DNA of 64,000 bases from Branchiostoma floridae. Lineage: Eukaryota; Chordata; Leptocardii; Amphioxiformes; Branchiostomatidae. Of the stretch, positions 47,945 through 59,738 are shown piece by piece (the first letter of the stretch is position 1; each line of letters opens with the position of its first letter). The DNA lies in contig NC_049986.1 of assembly GCF_000003815.2 (NCBI RefSeq), forward strand, positions 20,002,110 through 20,066,109, given 5' to 3'. Position numbers and translations under genes: made by a program. The notes under the pieces were generated by a model. That model searched no databases and had not been told where the DNA came from. It worked only from the letters and a program-made list of their open reading frames with translations.

Positions 47945-48364
47945 TAGCCTCCATAGCAGGCTCTCTTGCAGCTCAAGCTGCAGTGGACACTCCTACCGGC
48001 GGGCTGGAACAACTCTACTCTACTGTTTTTCCCGACTTTCAAGTTGGACGGCAGTACAAGCGACCCAGTACAAAAAGAAAAGACCAGCAGAAGTGTATCA
48101 TGTATCTTCCTTACAAAGATAACTCACCTGCGATAATTGTATCATCAAACGCTTGTTGGCCTCTGCTTGTACTACAGGAACTCATTTTTCTACAACTGCA
48201 ATGGTCTGCTGTACAGATAGTTCTTTTAAAATGTACGTATGTATGTATGTAATGTAACGTTATAATATGAGTTGTCTTCTTAAGAGTACTCTATGTTTTT
48301 TTCTACCTAAAATAAAGAAGATTATGAGCCAAAAAAGCCCTAGAGAGCCCGCTTTGGAGGCTAG
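47945..48364. mobile_element. Hairpin MITE, family M2, copy 3
   Basis: AGCCTCCATAGCAGGCTCTC pairs with GAGAGCCCGCTTTGGAGGCT. The internal GACCAGCAGAAGTGTATCAT matches copies 1 and 2. Confidence 0.7.
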
Positions 48365-49251
48365 TAACAAGGCACGGTACAGGGCACGTTCCCGTGTCAG
48401 TTTCCAAGGCTATGAATAAATGCCATTCTGGAAGAGAATCGGTAGATTGCGTAGCAAAGAGATAAATACACTGAATGGGCTTATACAAACAGTATTTCAT
48501 TATTTTACACAATGTAGAAAAAGATCATATTCCCGATGCAATTTGACAAACCTCACATCGAGAACGTATCTGTTCATTTATTTGTACTATAACTAAAAGG
48601 CAATGGGAAGGTACCCCCTCAGCGATACCCCAGCAGGGGTGGTTCGGGGGTATCGAAGAAGAAGAAGATGAAAGTTTATTTCTTTTGATTTATTAACTTT
48701 CGACATGTTTTGTAGTGACCTGTACTTTTTCTAGTTTGGCAATAAGTGTAATAAAGGTCTTCTTTTTGTAGCATAAAACCTAGAAATAAAGGGCACCATA
48801 TTTTTATTCATTGGTTTGGCTGTTCAGCATACGCATTTAATGATCGCACTGAACGGGATTTCCCGGCCGGCATCTTTCAAACTACACGTCTTTGAAAGCA
48901 TTAAGCGTTTGAATATAGCACCATGTAAAAGTCACACACAAAAGTCTCACACAAGACTCACTGACAGAATTTTAGTCTCTTCTTGCCGCTATCAGTGCCG
49001 CACCTCACGTCAATCATATGCCTCTATAATAATCTGTATCCTTCTCTTTAATACCGAGTTGGTTTACAGCAGATAAATCAGGATAACCTAAACACATTTA
49101 TAATATCGACTTACCCACCCTTACATCTGCTTGAATAGTAACGGTAAAACCTCCAATATCGAAATACAGATCAGCTCCTTTGTTGTCGCCGCCACTTTCA
49201 CTTTCCGACAACCCCCATAGACACCCTCCAGGTTTCACTCTCACTTTCAAG
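48365..49251. other. Upstream region of gene D, no gene seen
   Basis: A small hairpin (GATACCCCAGCAGG...GGGGGTATC) lies at 48625-48655. No promoter motif could be identified. Confidence 0.4.
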
Positions 49252-52200
49252 ATGGCGGACTGGTGGTTCGGACAGTACACCTCGGCGCTGGTGTGCCGCG
49301 TTCCCGAGTCCACGGCCTCCCAGCCCTCCTCCAACGGGTCCACCAAGGGGCACGTCAACGTGGAGCAGGCCCGGGGCGAGTGGGAGAAGTTCACCGGGAC
49401 GCTGCGGCGCCTTGGGGCGGGCGTGCTCGAGCTGTCGCCCGAGGAGGAGTGTCCGCAGGGCCCGTTCGTGTCGGACTGCGCCGTGGTGTGCGAGGGGACG
49501 GCCCTGGTCACACGGCCCGGAGGCGACAGGAGGAAAGAGGTGAGAGTTTTTCTCCAAAATCCTTCAAAAACTAAATTCCCAACACATCGTCTCACAATAG
49601 ACAATCTAAAGGAATATTTAATATGCCAATTTTGAGTGTAATCTTTAGTGACAGTATAACAATAGGCTTAGATGAAGGCCAGACATGCGTTTGTGTATAC
49701 CCAGACGGGTATACAGCTGAGCTTTACGGTTTAACTGAAAAAGCATTAGCGGTCAATGTCAACTGAACACCCCTCTCCTCCCCCTACAAGAAACCTGTTG
49801 GTTGAACTGTTACTGTTAGTGGGACATGGTCAGCCATTCTCCGGTTGTTATGGTTTTACATGTGGCTGCATGGGTAGTCATCCATGAACAACCTGTGAAT
49901 ACTGTCTAGCTGAGGGTGGCTTTTTATGTGGGACATGCTCTGGAGTATCCTGTTACGGGGGGGGGGGGCACTATACTTGTAGGGGGTTGGAGGTAGCCTT
50001 GTCATGTCAAATTCTACGAGTCAGGATTTTTTTCTGGGACATAACGTTACATCATTGCTCTCATTAAAGTTTCTTGTAGCTGCATAATAAGTTAACCCAA
50101 CCTCTTACAAGTGACTTATGTTCTGAAACAAAACTTTTACCAAGTTCATGTCGGTTATAATTAAGGTCATCTTAAAGAGAGATTTCAACAGCAATTTCAT
50201 ACCTGAAAGAATAATTTGGACTTGCAACTTCACTGTACAGAACCAAACATCATAACAATTGTTGTTATAATCTAATTTGTGATATAAACATTAGAAGGGT
50301 CATGAGATCCATGTGCATGCTTTTGTATTTCACTTCGTCTGTTGGATATAACGTAACATCATATTATCTCAATCACCAGTCATAGAATGCTGACAAAGTG
50401 TGTGAATAAAAAAGACTAGGAGGAAAAAGTTTCAAGTAGACCATAGACGTTGTACATGTAGCAAAAATTGTGATCAATAGTTCACTGCTTACGAGGAATG
50501 AAAAGAAACAAAAGGCCGGAGAAAAGAGCCATATCGACAGTTAACTTTCTCCTCCGCCGGAATGTTGTTGATATAATCAAGACTAAGAAAAAGTTCCAGG
50601 TAGAGAAAAAGTCAGATTTATGCATGTAAAATCTTCTAATATTGTGAACAATCATTGACTGCTGACGAGGAATAGCAAGAAACAAAAGGCCAGAGAAAAG
50701 AGCCACATTGACAGTTAAGTTTTTCCTCAGACCATAGATATTGTCCATGTAACATTGTGAACAATAATTCGCTGCTGACGAATAATAATAAAAAACAAAA
50801 GGCCATGGAAAAGAGCCGTATCGACAGTTAAGTTTCTCCCCAGCCGGAATGACATGAATAATTAAAGCAGCCGGTGCTGTTCCCCCAGCCAGCGTCTGAC
50901 TGCTCACCAACGCTAACCGAGTCAGCAAGGCCTAGGGAAAAAATGTTGTGTTTCCTGTTTCTCTACCTACCCTAGAAAAACCTGCCGACCCTAGAGTAAC
51001 TAGACTTTTTGGGGGTGGGCAGTGTAGTCACATAGCTTCCAGTCAGAAGTTTTTTTCAGCCTGCTTCCTATTAAGGTAAAAAGCCTGCTTGTTCTATCTA
51101 ATGAAGGATAAATGTATCTATTGCACAAAATTAAAGTTTAACAATGAAAGACAAGTGTGCTCATGCATTTCAGTTTACTTTGTTCAACTGCATTGTAATA
51201 TGTGTCACAAGAGTTTTGGCCAGCCAAAAAATTACAAGAAAAAAAGATAATCCCTACCTAGTACCGACCCTAATTTTTTCAGGATTGAAACAGGAAACAC
51301 AATATTTTTTTCTAGGCCTCACCAATGCTAACCGAGTCAGTAACGTGACATCACCGCTCGCCGCCGAGCTAACACAATTACTACGGGGGCTGTCTGGCCA
51401 ACGTTTTCCCTGCTGCAGCAGTATTAGGGGATAATGAGGATTTACTACATGAGGAGGGGCTGTTTTTATTAGCGTAGGCATACTTTTTTCTGCATACCTG
51501 CAGTGGTGCAGGTGGCATTTAAAATTACCTTTTTTTACCTGTACCACTCTGAATTTAGGAAGTATCTGTATCTGTATCTATATAGCCGGTATAACCGCCG
51601 TTCGGCGTAACACACCAGCTTCGCAGGCACGCGGCGCGGCAGCAGCTGGTTATATTACGTATGGAAGTATGGATCATAATAAAATTGTTCAGGAACCATT
51701 GCTATTTTTTCTTTCATACTTTATAGGTGGTAACATTCAATGCATGCTTGTAACAATCCACAATACACCTACATGTACATCATAGGACATTTGTGTATAA
51801 AACCCAGTATATGGACCAGTGCAGGTTAGGTGCAGGTAGACACCAGAAATTTCTGCACAGCTCCAATTTTACCTGCACTAACCTGCATATGTGGGTGGTA
51901 TTTTGAGCCCTGCTGCAGCAGTATTAGGGGGATAATTAGGATTTACTACGTGAGGAGGGTCTGTTTTTAGTAGTAAGACTTGAAATCCCACCCGCATATT
52001 CAGGTTAGTGCAGGTAAAATTGGAGCTGTGCAGGTATTTCTGGTGTCTACCTGCACCTAACCTGCACTGGTCCATGTACTGGGTTTTATACATAAATGTC
52101 CTATGATGTAGGTATATGTGGGTTGTTATTAGCTGCATTGACTGTGGTGTGGTGCAGGTAAAATTTGTCTGGTGCAGGTAATTTTCAATGTTATCTGCAC

Positions 52201-55200
52201 CAGTGCAGAAAAAAGTATTTGGAGCCCTGAGGGGGATAATGAGGATTTACTACATGAGGAGGGTCTGTTTTTATTAGCGGAGGATCACCTGAGCTTGATG
52301 AAGGTAAGACCTGATCATGACTGATGCGGAGATGAAAGTGGAACAGATAATCTCCATGATTCAGCAGATGGGAGCATCATTTAGGCTACACTGATTTCAT
52401 TCATTGGTTCTAGAATTAGCTCTAAAGTTGAAGACCAAGTGTACATGTAAGGTCTCATTGCAGTTTTTTCAATTCAATATTCATTGAAAGTAATACAAAA
52501 ACACAACTACTACCGGAAACCTCTTCCATATTATTCATCTTATGTTGAGCACATTTACCCTTTATCATGAGAAAAAAAAATGCCAAAGAAAAAAACAACA
52601 GATAATCTCCATGATTCAGCAAATGGGAGCGTCATGTAGGCCACACTAATCTGACTTATTGGTTCTGAAATTAAATGAAAATATGCTGAAGTAGAAGAAC
52701 AACTTTAACCTTAGTTAAACACAACACAGTTTGACTCTTGGAGTTGGAGGGGAAAGTCTGACTTCACCCTTGTAAATGAATGTTAAAACCCTCGTGTATC
52801 TCATGTTGATAAAAGTGGGACAGGTCCTTTATGATTCAGCAGATATGAGCGCCATTTAGGCTACACTTATTTGATTCATTGGTTTGAAATTAGATCAAAA
52901 TATGCTGAAGTTGAAGACCAAGTTTAAGGTCTCCTTCATGAATTTTTTTTCTCCATAATTGTACAAAAGTATTACAATTTTTTACTAGTTGAAGCTTTAT
53001 TGATTTTACAAGACGTATCCATCATCAAATTAGATAGAGGCTTCCCAAAATAATTACGCTGATTTGTTATTTTTAACTAATTTGAAACATGTACCAAAGC
53101 TCTAGTACTAGTACTTAAAATGTTCTATTAACAGTAATTTTGGCATGTCCCATTTGGGAGTTTGGGTATAGATGTAGGACAAAGATAGGACTGATTTTGA
53201 AAGACGGAGGTGTCTGGCTCTTGTTTGTGAGAAGTGAATGCAAAGCGGAGATACACTGTACACATCATGATATGATATAATTGGAACTGAGAGAGATCAT
53301 AATCACACAGAAGCATTTGCAGACCTGAAACTGATGATTGATACCAATGCCACTACTTATGCTACCAGTACTGTTTCTCACAATGATTAAGATCAACTCA
53401 CCTTGACTTTGACTTTGGCTTTGACCCTGAAATCCTGCATCTTTCACAACATTTCATTACTTGTAACATGGGACAGGTCGTCCAGTAATACAACAAGCTG
53501 CTGCCACCAAATGCCACATACCTGCAAAGTTGATGTGCTACACTAAAGTCATGATCAGTAAAGGTACAGATACAGATACTCACTAAGTAAGTATAGATGC
53601 AGATACTTATAGTTCCTTATGATTAGGCCAAGGTCCACAAAATGGTAAAAGTCAGTGATCAAATGTTTCTATTCTTAAAAGGTGTCTTTTGGGCTTATAT
53701 AGCGCTACAGCTATTATATATATAATGGCACTACATACAAACTTTGCAAGTTAAACTCAGGAAAATTTCCGTTTACATGTATCTTTTTCACTTGAGTACT
53801 TTGTTAGATCAATATGATCAGAGGCCGAGGAGTGTGAAAGTTGGCCTCATTCCTGTCATACTGATGCATTTCACTTTTCATGTGTGTTGTGTATTTTCTT
53901 TGAAATATTGGCAGCCAGTACTACTGATGACATGATGAGTCCACCCATGTGCCCACACACCTGTGGTTAATCATCAGTCATGACTTCTTCACCTGTTTAC
54001 TTTCACTAGTGAGAGTGAAATGTGATCCTTGTCCACCATCTATATGACCTGTGCCATACCTAACATAAAATCCAGGTCTGAACAAAGTGGCAGGTCAGGA
54101 AAGGTGGTTTTCAATGTGCTTTTATCTAAAGCTGTGGTGGGATGGAGAAAAGCTGACTGTCTTGGTGAAAATAAAGTGAAAGTTCTGGTTACCTTTTTGC
54201 ATTTTTGCACAACACATTGTATCACAGCCAACCAGTGAACACCTCTGCATAATAGTACCACCTGTCCAATGTGACCCTTTTATTCTGGTCCCCAATGACG
54301 CAACCATTAAGAATCCTGTCTCTTGTGACCACCTGTTAACATATAAATAGCTGAGAGATTTTCTTATTCTTGGGCAGTTTTTTTACTGTGAATCTGCTTT
54401 AATCCACTCTCAATAGTTGTCTTTTAATTCAGCATATAGAGACCAGGACTTTGACTGGTGGTTTTGTGTGACCAAAAAGCCTCATTGGTGTATCAAAAGA
54501 AAATTGCCCACATAGAAAGAACTCTGGCACAGCTTGCCAAGAGGGCCTGATTGGGGTTACGACAACGATTTACGCTGAATTCAGAATAACCCCCTACATA
54601 TTACGCTAAATCAAGGAAGGCAAGTACGCTAAATTTGGTCGCCTTGCTACGAATTACGTAGATAAGATGGGTTTCCCTACGAGTCATGGGAAATAAAATA
54701 GGCTGCCTACGCCTTACCGGAAAAGTACTCTCCAAGCAGAGGTCGGGTCGCAGAGATATACTAGTAGTCGAAAAAAATACAGAGCCGCTCCTCCTACTGC
54801 TGGGTGCTGGCGCGGCCGCTGAACATGTGCTGGGTGCGAGTTAATCCGGGGCAGTAAAACTATTTGGCTAACGATCTTTTTATGCTTCGGGGGGCGGAGT
54901 ACTAACATGGATTTTGAAAGGATATCTCCGCCCCTATGCGTTCTGTTGCAGAGGTAGGAGGAGGGGCTCTGTATTTTTTTCGACTACTAGTATATCTCCG
55001 CGACTCGACCTCTGCTTGGAGAGTACCAGAAAAGAGCATGCAGACCCTCTGCCAAGAGCTGGACAAAAAAGCCTTCTGAAACCCCAGCTATCAATAGACT
55101 TGTGCTGAATCCCTGCCAGAAAACTTTGATTACCTTTGGTTCTGCTTGGCTGGGTCTTTAGTAGAGGTAGAATTTGTGCCACAGATTATCCTCCCAAGTA

Positions 55201-58200
55201 GCCATCATTTTGTAGGCACACACATTAAGGCCAGACCAATTTAACTTGTGGGTTCTCTGCTTTAAAAAGAAAGTTCCACACATTGTTTGGGAGCCCATGT
55301 TGTTGATTTTTTGTGTGTGATATTTCAGCTTAGGAGAATGCATCTTCGTCACTGACATATTGTGTCATGAAGTTCTGATATAATTTACTTTCAGACAGAC
55401 ACTAGGAATTTTTTTTCAATAGGAACACCGCTTTTCACCCAGCTATGTGCATATTAGCTTTTGAATTTATTTCATGATGAGATAAAACATATAATTACAT
55501 GTAACTGGAAGAAAAGATGATGGACAAATAGCTGATTTGAAGACTTAATTCAACTTAGAAGTGGGGCAACCTGAAATGTTAATGGCGCAACCTGGCTTTT
55601 GACTCAGCTAGGTTGCGGCTAAAAAAGACTATTTCGAGCACTGCTTACACAGATCATTTAAAGTAGCCCTGATTTTACAGGTTTGATATTTGCGCTATGA
55701 TTACCCTGTAATGGGATCTCCCTGGCAGTGTCATTAACCCCTGTGACAGTTCCCCTGGGAAGGACACCAGAGCAGGGAACACAAACTGCACTGTGACTGG
55801 CAGCTGTGGGCAGGTCCAATGGGACTACTTGTACCACTGTTTGCCTCCATGAAAAATGGAGGTATAGTTTTTACTCTGCATGGATCATACCTCCTGTGTG
55901 TGTGCAAGAGTGGGTCTCAGGGCTGTCTCCAACTTAAATTTTTTTCCGTCCCACTCATTGTTCTGGAGCCCATTTTGTTGATTTTCCTCGTCATTTTACG
56001 ATTTTACATGTGTGTGTCATTTTAAGGTCTTAAAAATAGATTTTCAACAGTTTCATGTCATGAAGTCCAGACTTTTGGGACGGATCATGGGGTAATATTA
56101 TTTCTATCCCGAAAAGTAGATTTCCATCCTGAGATGGAAGGATGGGTCCTGAAGACAGCCCAGTGGTGGGATGAATATACATTTTGTATATAATACACAA
56201 GAGGACATTGTGAAAGCAGAGATAGAACAGGGAGGAAAACTTGTCAATTAATATTTACTCCCAGAAAGCTAGTAGTACATGCTTCTCCCTCTCACTCTGT
56301 TTTCATACTGATCTTCTAGGCCAGCATCATTTTTTAAAATCTGAGAACCAATAAATTTAATTGCTGTGGCTTACCTTTGCCTCAGGAGACCTCCAGACAT
56401 CTGCTTGGTCCCTCCCCAGTGTACCCTGGGTGTCAGTTTGATTCTGTAGGTACATAAACAGGACGACCTTGGGAGCCTAAAGGTCACCACTGCAGCTTTC
56501 CAAACAGTCCCGCTGTTGCACCACAGGAAATCGGAATGTTGTTGTGGAATTCCGGCTGCTTTGAAAGTGGAACAAACTAATGGTTTTGTTCCTTTGGTGA
56601 ACAGATACAATGTTACAGTTGTTCCAGGTGGATCTGAGCCTGGTAACCATTCTCCTCCTCTTGCCGGTCCTGTTAACAGGCCTGTTTCTGCCAGGGGTGT
56701 TAATTTCCTAACATAAGAAATGATTTTGATGTGAAGTTTAAATTTTCTAAAGTTAATGGTTTTGACTAGTAATTGAGGTGTGTATATTCTAGACACACAC
56801 ACATTTTCCAAACATAGATATATAATATACAATTTCAGAGCATTGGGCAGAACAACGAGTACAACAAATTGACTCAACTATATGCTGAACGGAAGAGTGG
56901 CAAAAACTGGAGTAAAAACTCCTTCCTGGCTGAAACCACTCTACTCTACTCATAGGCTACTTTGCTCTGACTACGGTAGTACTCTACTCTACTCTACTCT
57001 ATTCTACTAATATACCCAAACTAGCCATTTTGTCAGTAGTTTAGCTTAGGTTATCAGCTACTTTGTGAGGTCACTGTGAACAGCATGATAACCTACAAAC
57101 TTTTCAACACATCATAAATGGTGGGCTGTTATCAGCCCAGCAGCAGTCTACAGAAAACAGGTCAGGGCCAAGGGCCATAGGAGGTACTGTAAATGCATTT
57201 AAGTTGGTGGGGATTTAATTTCGCGGTAGCGGGAAAAGGACTTTTCACGGTGGATGTAAGTTCACGGTAACACCATACTAATGTGATAGAAAAATGTTCG
57301 CGATGGTTTTAAGTTCGTGGTGAACCGTGAACATTAATCCACCACAAACATTTCTGCATGATTTACAGTGCTGTCTTGTTTCATGGACTTTACGTATAGT
57401 AATAGTAATACCTACTGATAGTACTGACTGACAGAGATAGTACTTTCATGTTATCTTGCAACACTGGGCAGAATTAAAGAAAAAAAACAAGAAATCACTC
57501 AGTAGTCCTTTGCCAAATGATGGGTTGATTTAGTCAGGAAGAAATTAGATTAGATTTGAAAGATGATTCCATAAATCAAATCTTTACATTGACCAATGAA
57601 CATAATAAAATTGTATTTTCCTACTTTGGTTGGACTAATTGTTATGACGCTAGTTTACCTTTATCCGTCGGGTAACCTATGTCCGTTGTTCACTGAAACA
57701 GAGCACTGTTGCAGGGATATATCAAAGTCTTTCACACTGCAATAGAATTTAAGGTATTGCATTTTGAAACCTTTGTCTGTCGACTTAATATACCCAGTGT
57801 TTTTAAAAACAAAACGGATATAAGTTACGCACGGATAAAGGTAAACTAGCGTTAGCAACAAGGGAATCCGATGATAACATATTACTTGTTTGTCATCACT
57901 ATCTATTGATAAGGCCTTACAAACATGCTTGCAATAAACAAACAGACTTAAGCAGATACAAGATAACGCTAGTTCACCTCTATCTGCGGGGTAACCTATA
58001 TCTGTTGCTTTCAAAATCAGGGTATTCATTGCTATCATGCCGCCAAAATGTGAGTTCAAACTGCTATACTTTGAAAATTACAATTTGAAACAACCGTCTG
58101 TCGACTTGATATTCCTGAAAGCGCTGTTTTGAAAAACAACAGATATAGGTTTAATTTACCCCACGGATAAAGGTGAACTAGCGTTACAACAGCTAAGTCA

Positions 58201-59738
58201 CAACAAGGAAAAGTTTCACTGAATATTCTCCAAGATTCCCCAGATTTTCCAAGTTTGCTGCATGAGGTGATGGTAACCGATGAATTTATTACATCTGACC
58301 TGCCTAATGGACTCAGATCTGGGTGATAACAAATCAATTGTTTGTCATTGATATCTATTCAGTAGAACTTAGTTTAATTCATACATATACGTACATGTTT
58401 GTCCATTGATCTTAAACTACAGTAAGGTCACAACAATGAAAAGTTTTACCAAACATCCTTGCCAGGAATATATTGAAATCTAGACCCTTTATTTTGAGGG
58501 GAAAATTTTACTGGTAGACTCAGCTTGGTTCAATTAGAATATTTACATGCCAACTTTTGTACGTCACAGATGACGGAATAGGCTAGAACCTGAGTCCCAC
58601 AGACTTTCCAAGTTTGCTGCATGAGGTGATGGTAACCGATGAATTTGTTACATCTGGCCTGCCTAATGGACTCAGATCTGGGTCTAATTGCAGGAATTCC
58701 AGGCTGGAAGTGATGGATACCTCTGGTGATGGGCTGTGATGGGGCTTGATTGACATTTTCAGAGGCCCTGCAGGGGTTTAGGGAGATTCGTGATCAAGTG
58801 TTTTTTGCTGTGAATTTGGGAAGATTTGTATCTGTAGCAAAATCAATTATATGATACTGTAACTCTGGTGATGGGCCATGAGAGGGCTTGATTGACATTT
58901 GCTGTGGCTCTGCAGGGGTTTATGGAGATTTGTGACCTAGTGTTTTTGCTGTGAACTTGGGTAGATTTGTATCTGTAGCAAAATCAATGACATGATACTG
59001 TAACTCTGGTGATGGGCCATGAGAGGGCTTGATTGACATTTGTTGAGGCTCTGGAGGGGTTTAGGGAGATTCATGACCTAGTGTTTTTGTCAGTGTATAG
59101 AAATGTTTTTTTAAGAGGAAACTTTAAGAAAACATTTTTGCAAACACAAGGCAAACATGAAGGTACTGTCAAAGCTGGAATCTCAAGGGACTGGGAAAAA
59201 TGGTTGCTGAGGACAGGTGGTTGTTCAGGACAGGGTGGGGTTAACTATGTGAAAATGGACGGAACTGTTTTAATGTAGCTGTAGTTGGTTGCTTGACCAA
59301 GTATGACTGTAAATTACAGTGTGTAATTCCAGTGTTACAGTAATATTATATAATTTTTTCCATAAGGAAAAGACGAGCCTGGAGACAACTCTCTATCTTC
59401 ATGGCTACCTTGTCCCCCCAATGAGCATGAAGTTCCAGGTCCAGGTCCATTACAGTATTCTTGTCATTATTGTTTTTAGGTTGCATAATGTTGTGAATAG
59501 CTTATTTATTAACCTGTTTGTTTGTTTTTGTTTATCCAGGTTGAGGTGATCCGTAAGGTGCTAGAGCAGGACCTGAAGCTGGATATTGTACAGATGTTGG
59601 ATGGTTGTTTACCTGTTTGTTTGTTGTTTATCCAGGTTGAGGTGATCCGTAAGGTGCTAGAGCAGGACCTGAAGCTCGATATTGTACAGATGTTGGACGA
59701 CAACGCGACGTTACACGGGCAGGACGTCCTGTTTACTG
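49252..59738 (+). CDS. DDAH-like protein, 5' part only, key residues substituted (gene D)
   Basis: The first two coding exons of a third DDAH paralogue are 49252-49539 (96 codons, donor GAG|GTGAGA) and 59636-59738 (34 codons plus 1 nt, phase 1, donor ACTG|GTAAAC). The intron between them is 10.1 kb. Exon 3, which should begin with a GREFFVGLS-like block, is not found before 64000, so the gene runs off the window. The start AAGATGG fits the Kozak context. Family blocks are VCRVPES, VLELSPEEECPQGPFVSDCAVV (59-80; core FVSDCAVV), TALVTRPGGDRRKE and ATLHGQDVLFTG. Equivalents of human DDAH1 D73, E78 and D127 are Q69, S74 and H123. The D79 and R98 equivalents (D75, R93) are kept. Loss of the substrate-pocket acids suggests reduced or absent dimethylarginine hydrolysis. 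The catalytic His and Cys exons are outside the window, so this stays a prediction. Confidence 0.85.
50490..50870 (+). repeat. Three tandem units in gene D intron 1
   Basis: AAACAAAAGGCC...GAAAAGAGCC...TCGACAGTTAA...TTTCTCC recurs at about 50507, 50681 and 50794. Confidence 0.75.
51420..52290. repeat. Large palindrome with ~130 bp arms and repeated flanks
   Basis: The left arm 51770-51905 is complementary to the right arm 51979-52112 (GTATATGGACCAGTGCAGGT, CCTGCACTGGTCCATGTAC). A block GATAATGAGGATTTACTAC...GAGG..GTCTGTTTTTA occurs three times (about 51430, 51930, 52232), once as the palindrome loop. Confidence 0.85.
52330..52960 (+). repeat. Three tandem ~240 bp units in gene D intron 1
   Basis: CATGATTCAGCAGATGGGAG...TTAGGCTACACT...TTGGTTCT...AAGACCAAGT recurs at about 52358, 52610 and 52835. 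Confidence 0.75.
52961..54725. other. Gene D intron 1, no exon seen
   Basis: AT-rich intron. A decayed TACAGTCAAAC-type element (GTGACC...CCACCTG words) is visible at 54240-54340. Confidence 0.4.
54726..55025. mobile_element. MITE with ~70 bp inverted ends
   Basis: TACTCTCCAAGCAGAGGTC and GACCTCTGCTTGGAGAGTA bound the element. The arms continue through ATATACTAGTAGTCGAAAAA and its complement. It shares end motifs with 35018-35168 and with 17920-18950. Confidence 0.85.
55026..57185. other. Gene D intron 1, no exon seen
   Basis: The CTCTA pentanucleotide microsatellite is at 56938-57008. Frames around 56371-56877 show no family resemblance and no splice context. Confidence 0.4.
57186..57371. 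mobile_element. Short inverted-repeat element
   Basis: ACTGTAAATGCAT and ATGATTTACAGT ends, with GTTCACGGT/ACCGTGAAC words inside. Confidence 0.6.
57645..57854. mobile_element. Hairpin MITE, family M1, copy 3
   Basis: GACGCTAGTTTACCTTTATC pairs with GGATAAAGGTAAACTAGCGT. Confidence 0.85.
57963..58186. mobile_element. Hairpin MITE, family M1, copy 4
   Basis: TAACGCTAGTTCACCTCTAT pairs with ATAAAGGTGAACTAGCGTTA. It is 109 bp from copy 3 and in the same orientation. Confidence 0.85.
58230..59100 (+). repeat. Two sets of tandem units before gene D exon 2
   Basis: A ~90 bp block (TTCCAAGTTTGCTGCATGAG...GGACTCAGATCTGGGT) occurs at 58246 and 58604. A ~135 bp block (GGTGATGGGC...GGGCTTGATTGACATTT...GGGGTTTA) occurs three times from 58722 to 59070. 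Confidence 0.8.
59540..59604 (+). pseudogene. Partial tandem copy of gene D exon 2 with its acceptor
   Basis: About 65 bp here repeat, with very few differences, the first two thirds of gene D exon 2 at 59636-59700. The copy includes the polypyrimidine tract built of TTTG repeats and the CAG acceptor. It stops after codons for QMLD and has no good donor (ATG|GTTGTT), so it is probably skipped or a decoy acceptor. The whole unit is about 97 bp, and the near identity implies a recent duplication. Confidence 0.8.

Noticed and set aside
49098-49604. 168-aa minus-strand frame over gene D exon 1
   Set aside because: Shadow of the GC-rich DDAH exon on the other strand; the plus strand matches the family and has a proper donor.
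56371-56877. 168-aa minus-strand frame
   Set aside because: No domain, low-complexity N-terminal part, lies in intron 1 of gene D.
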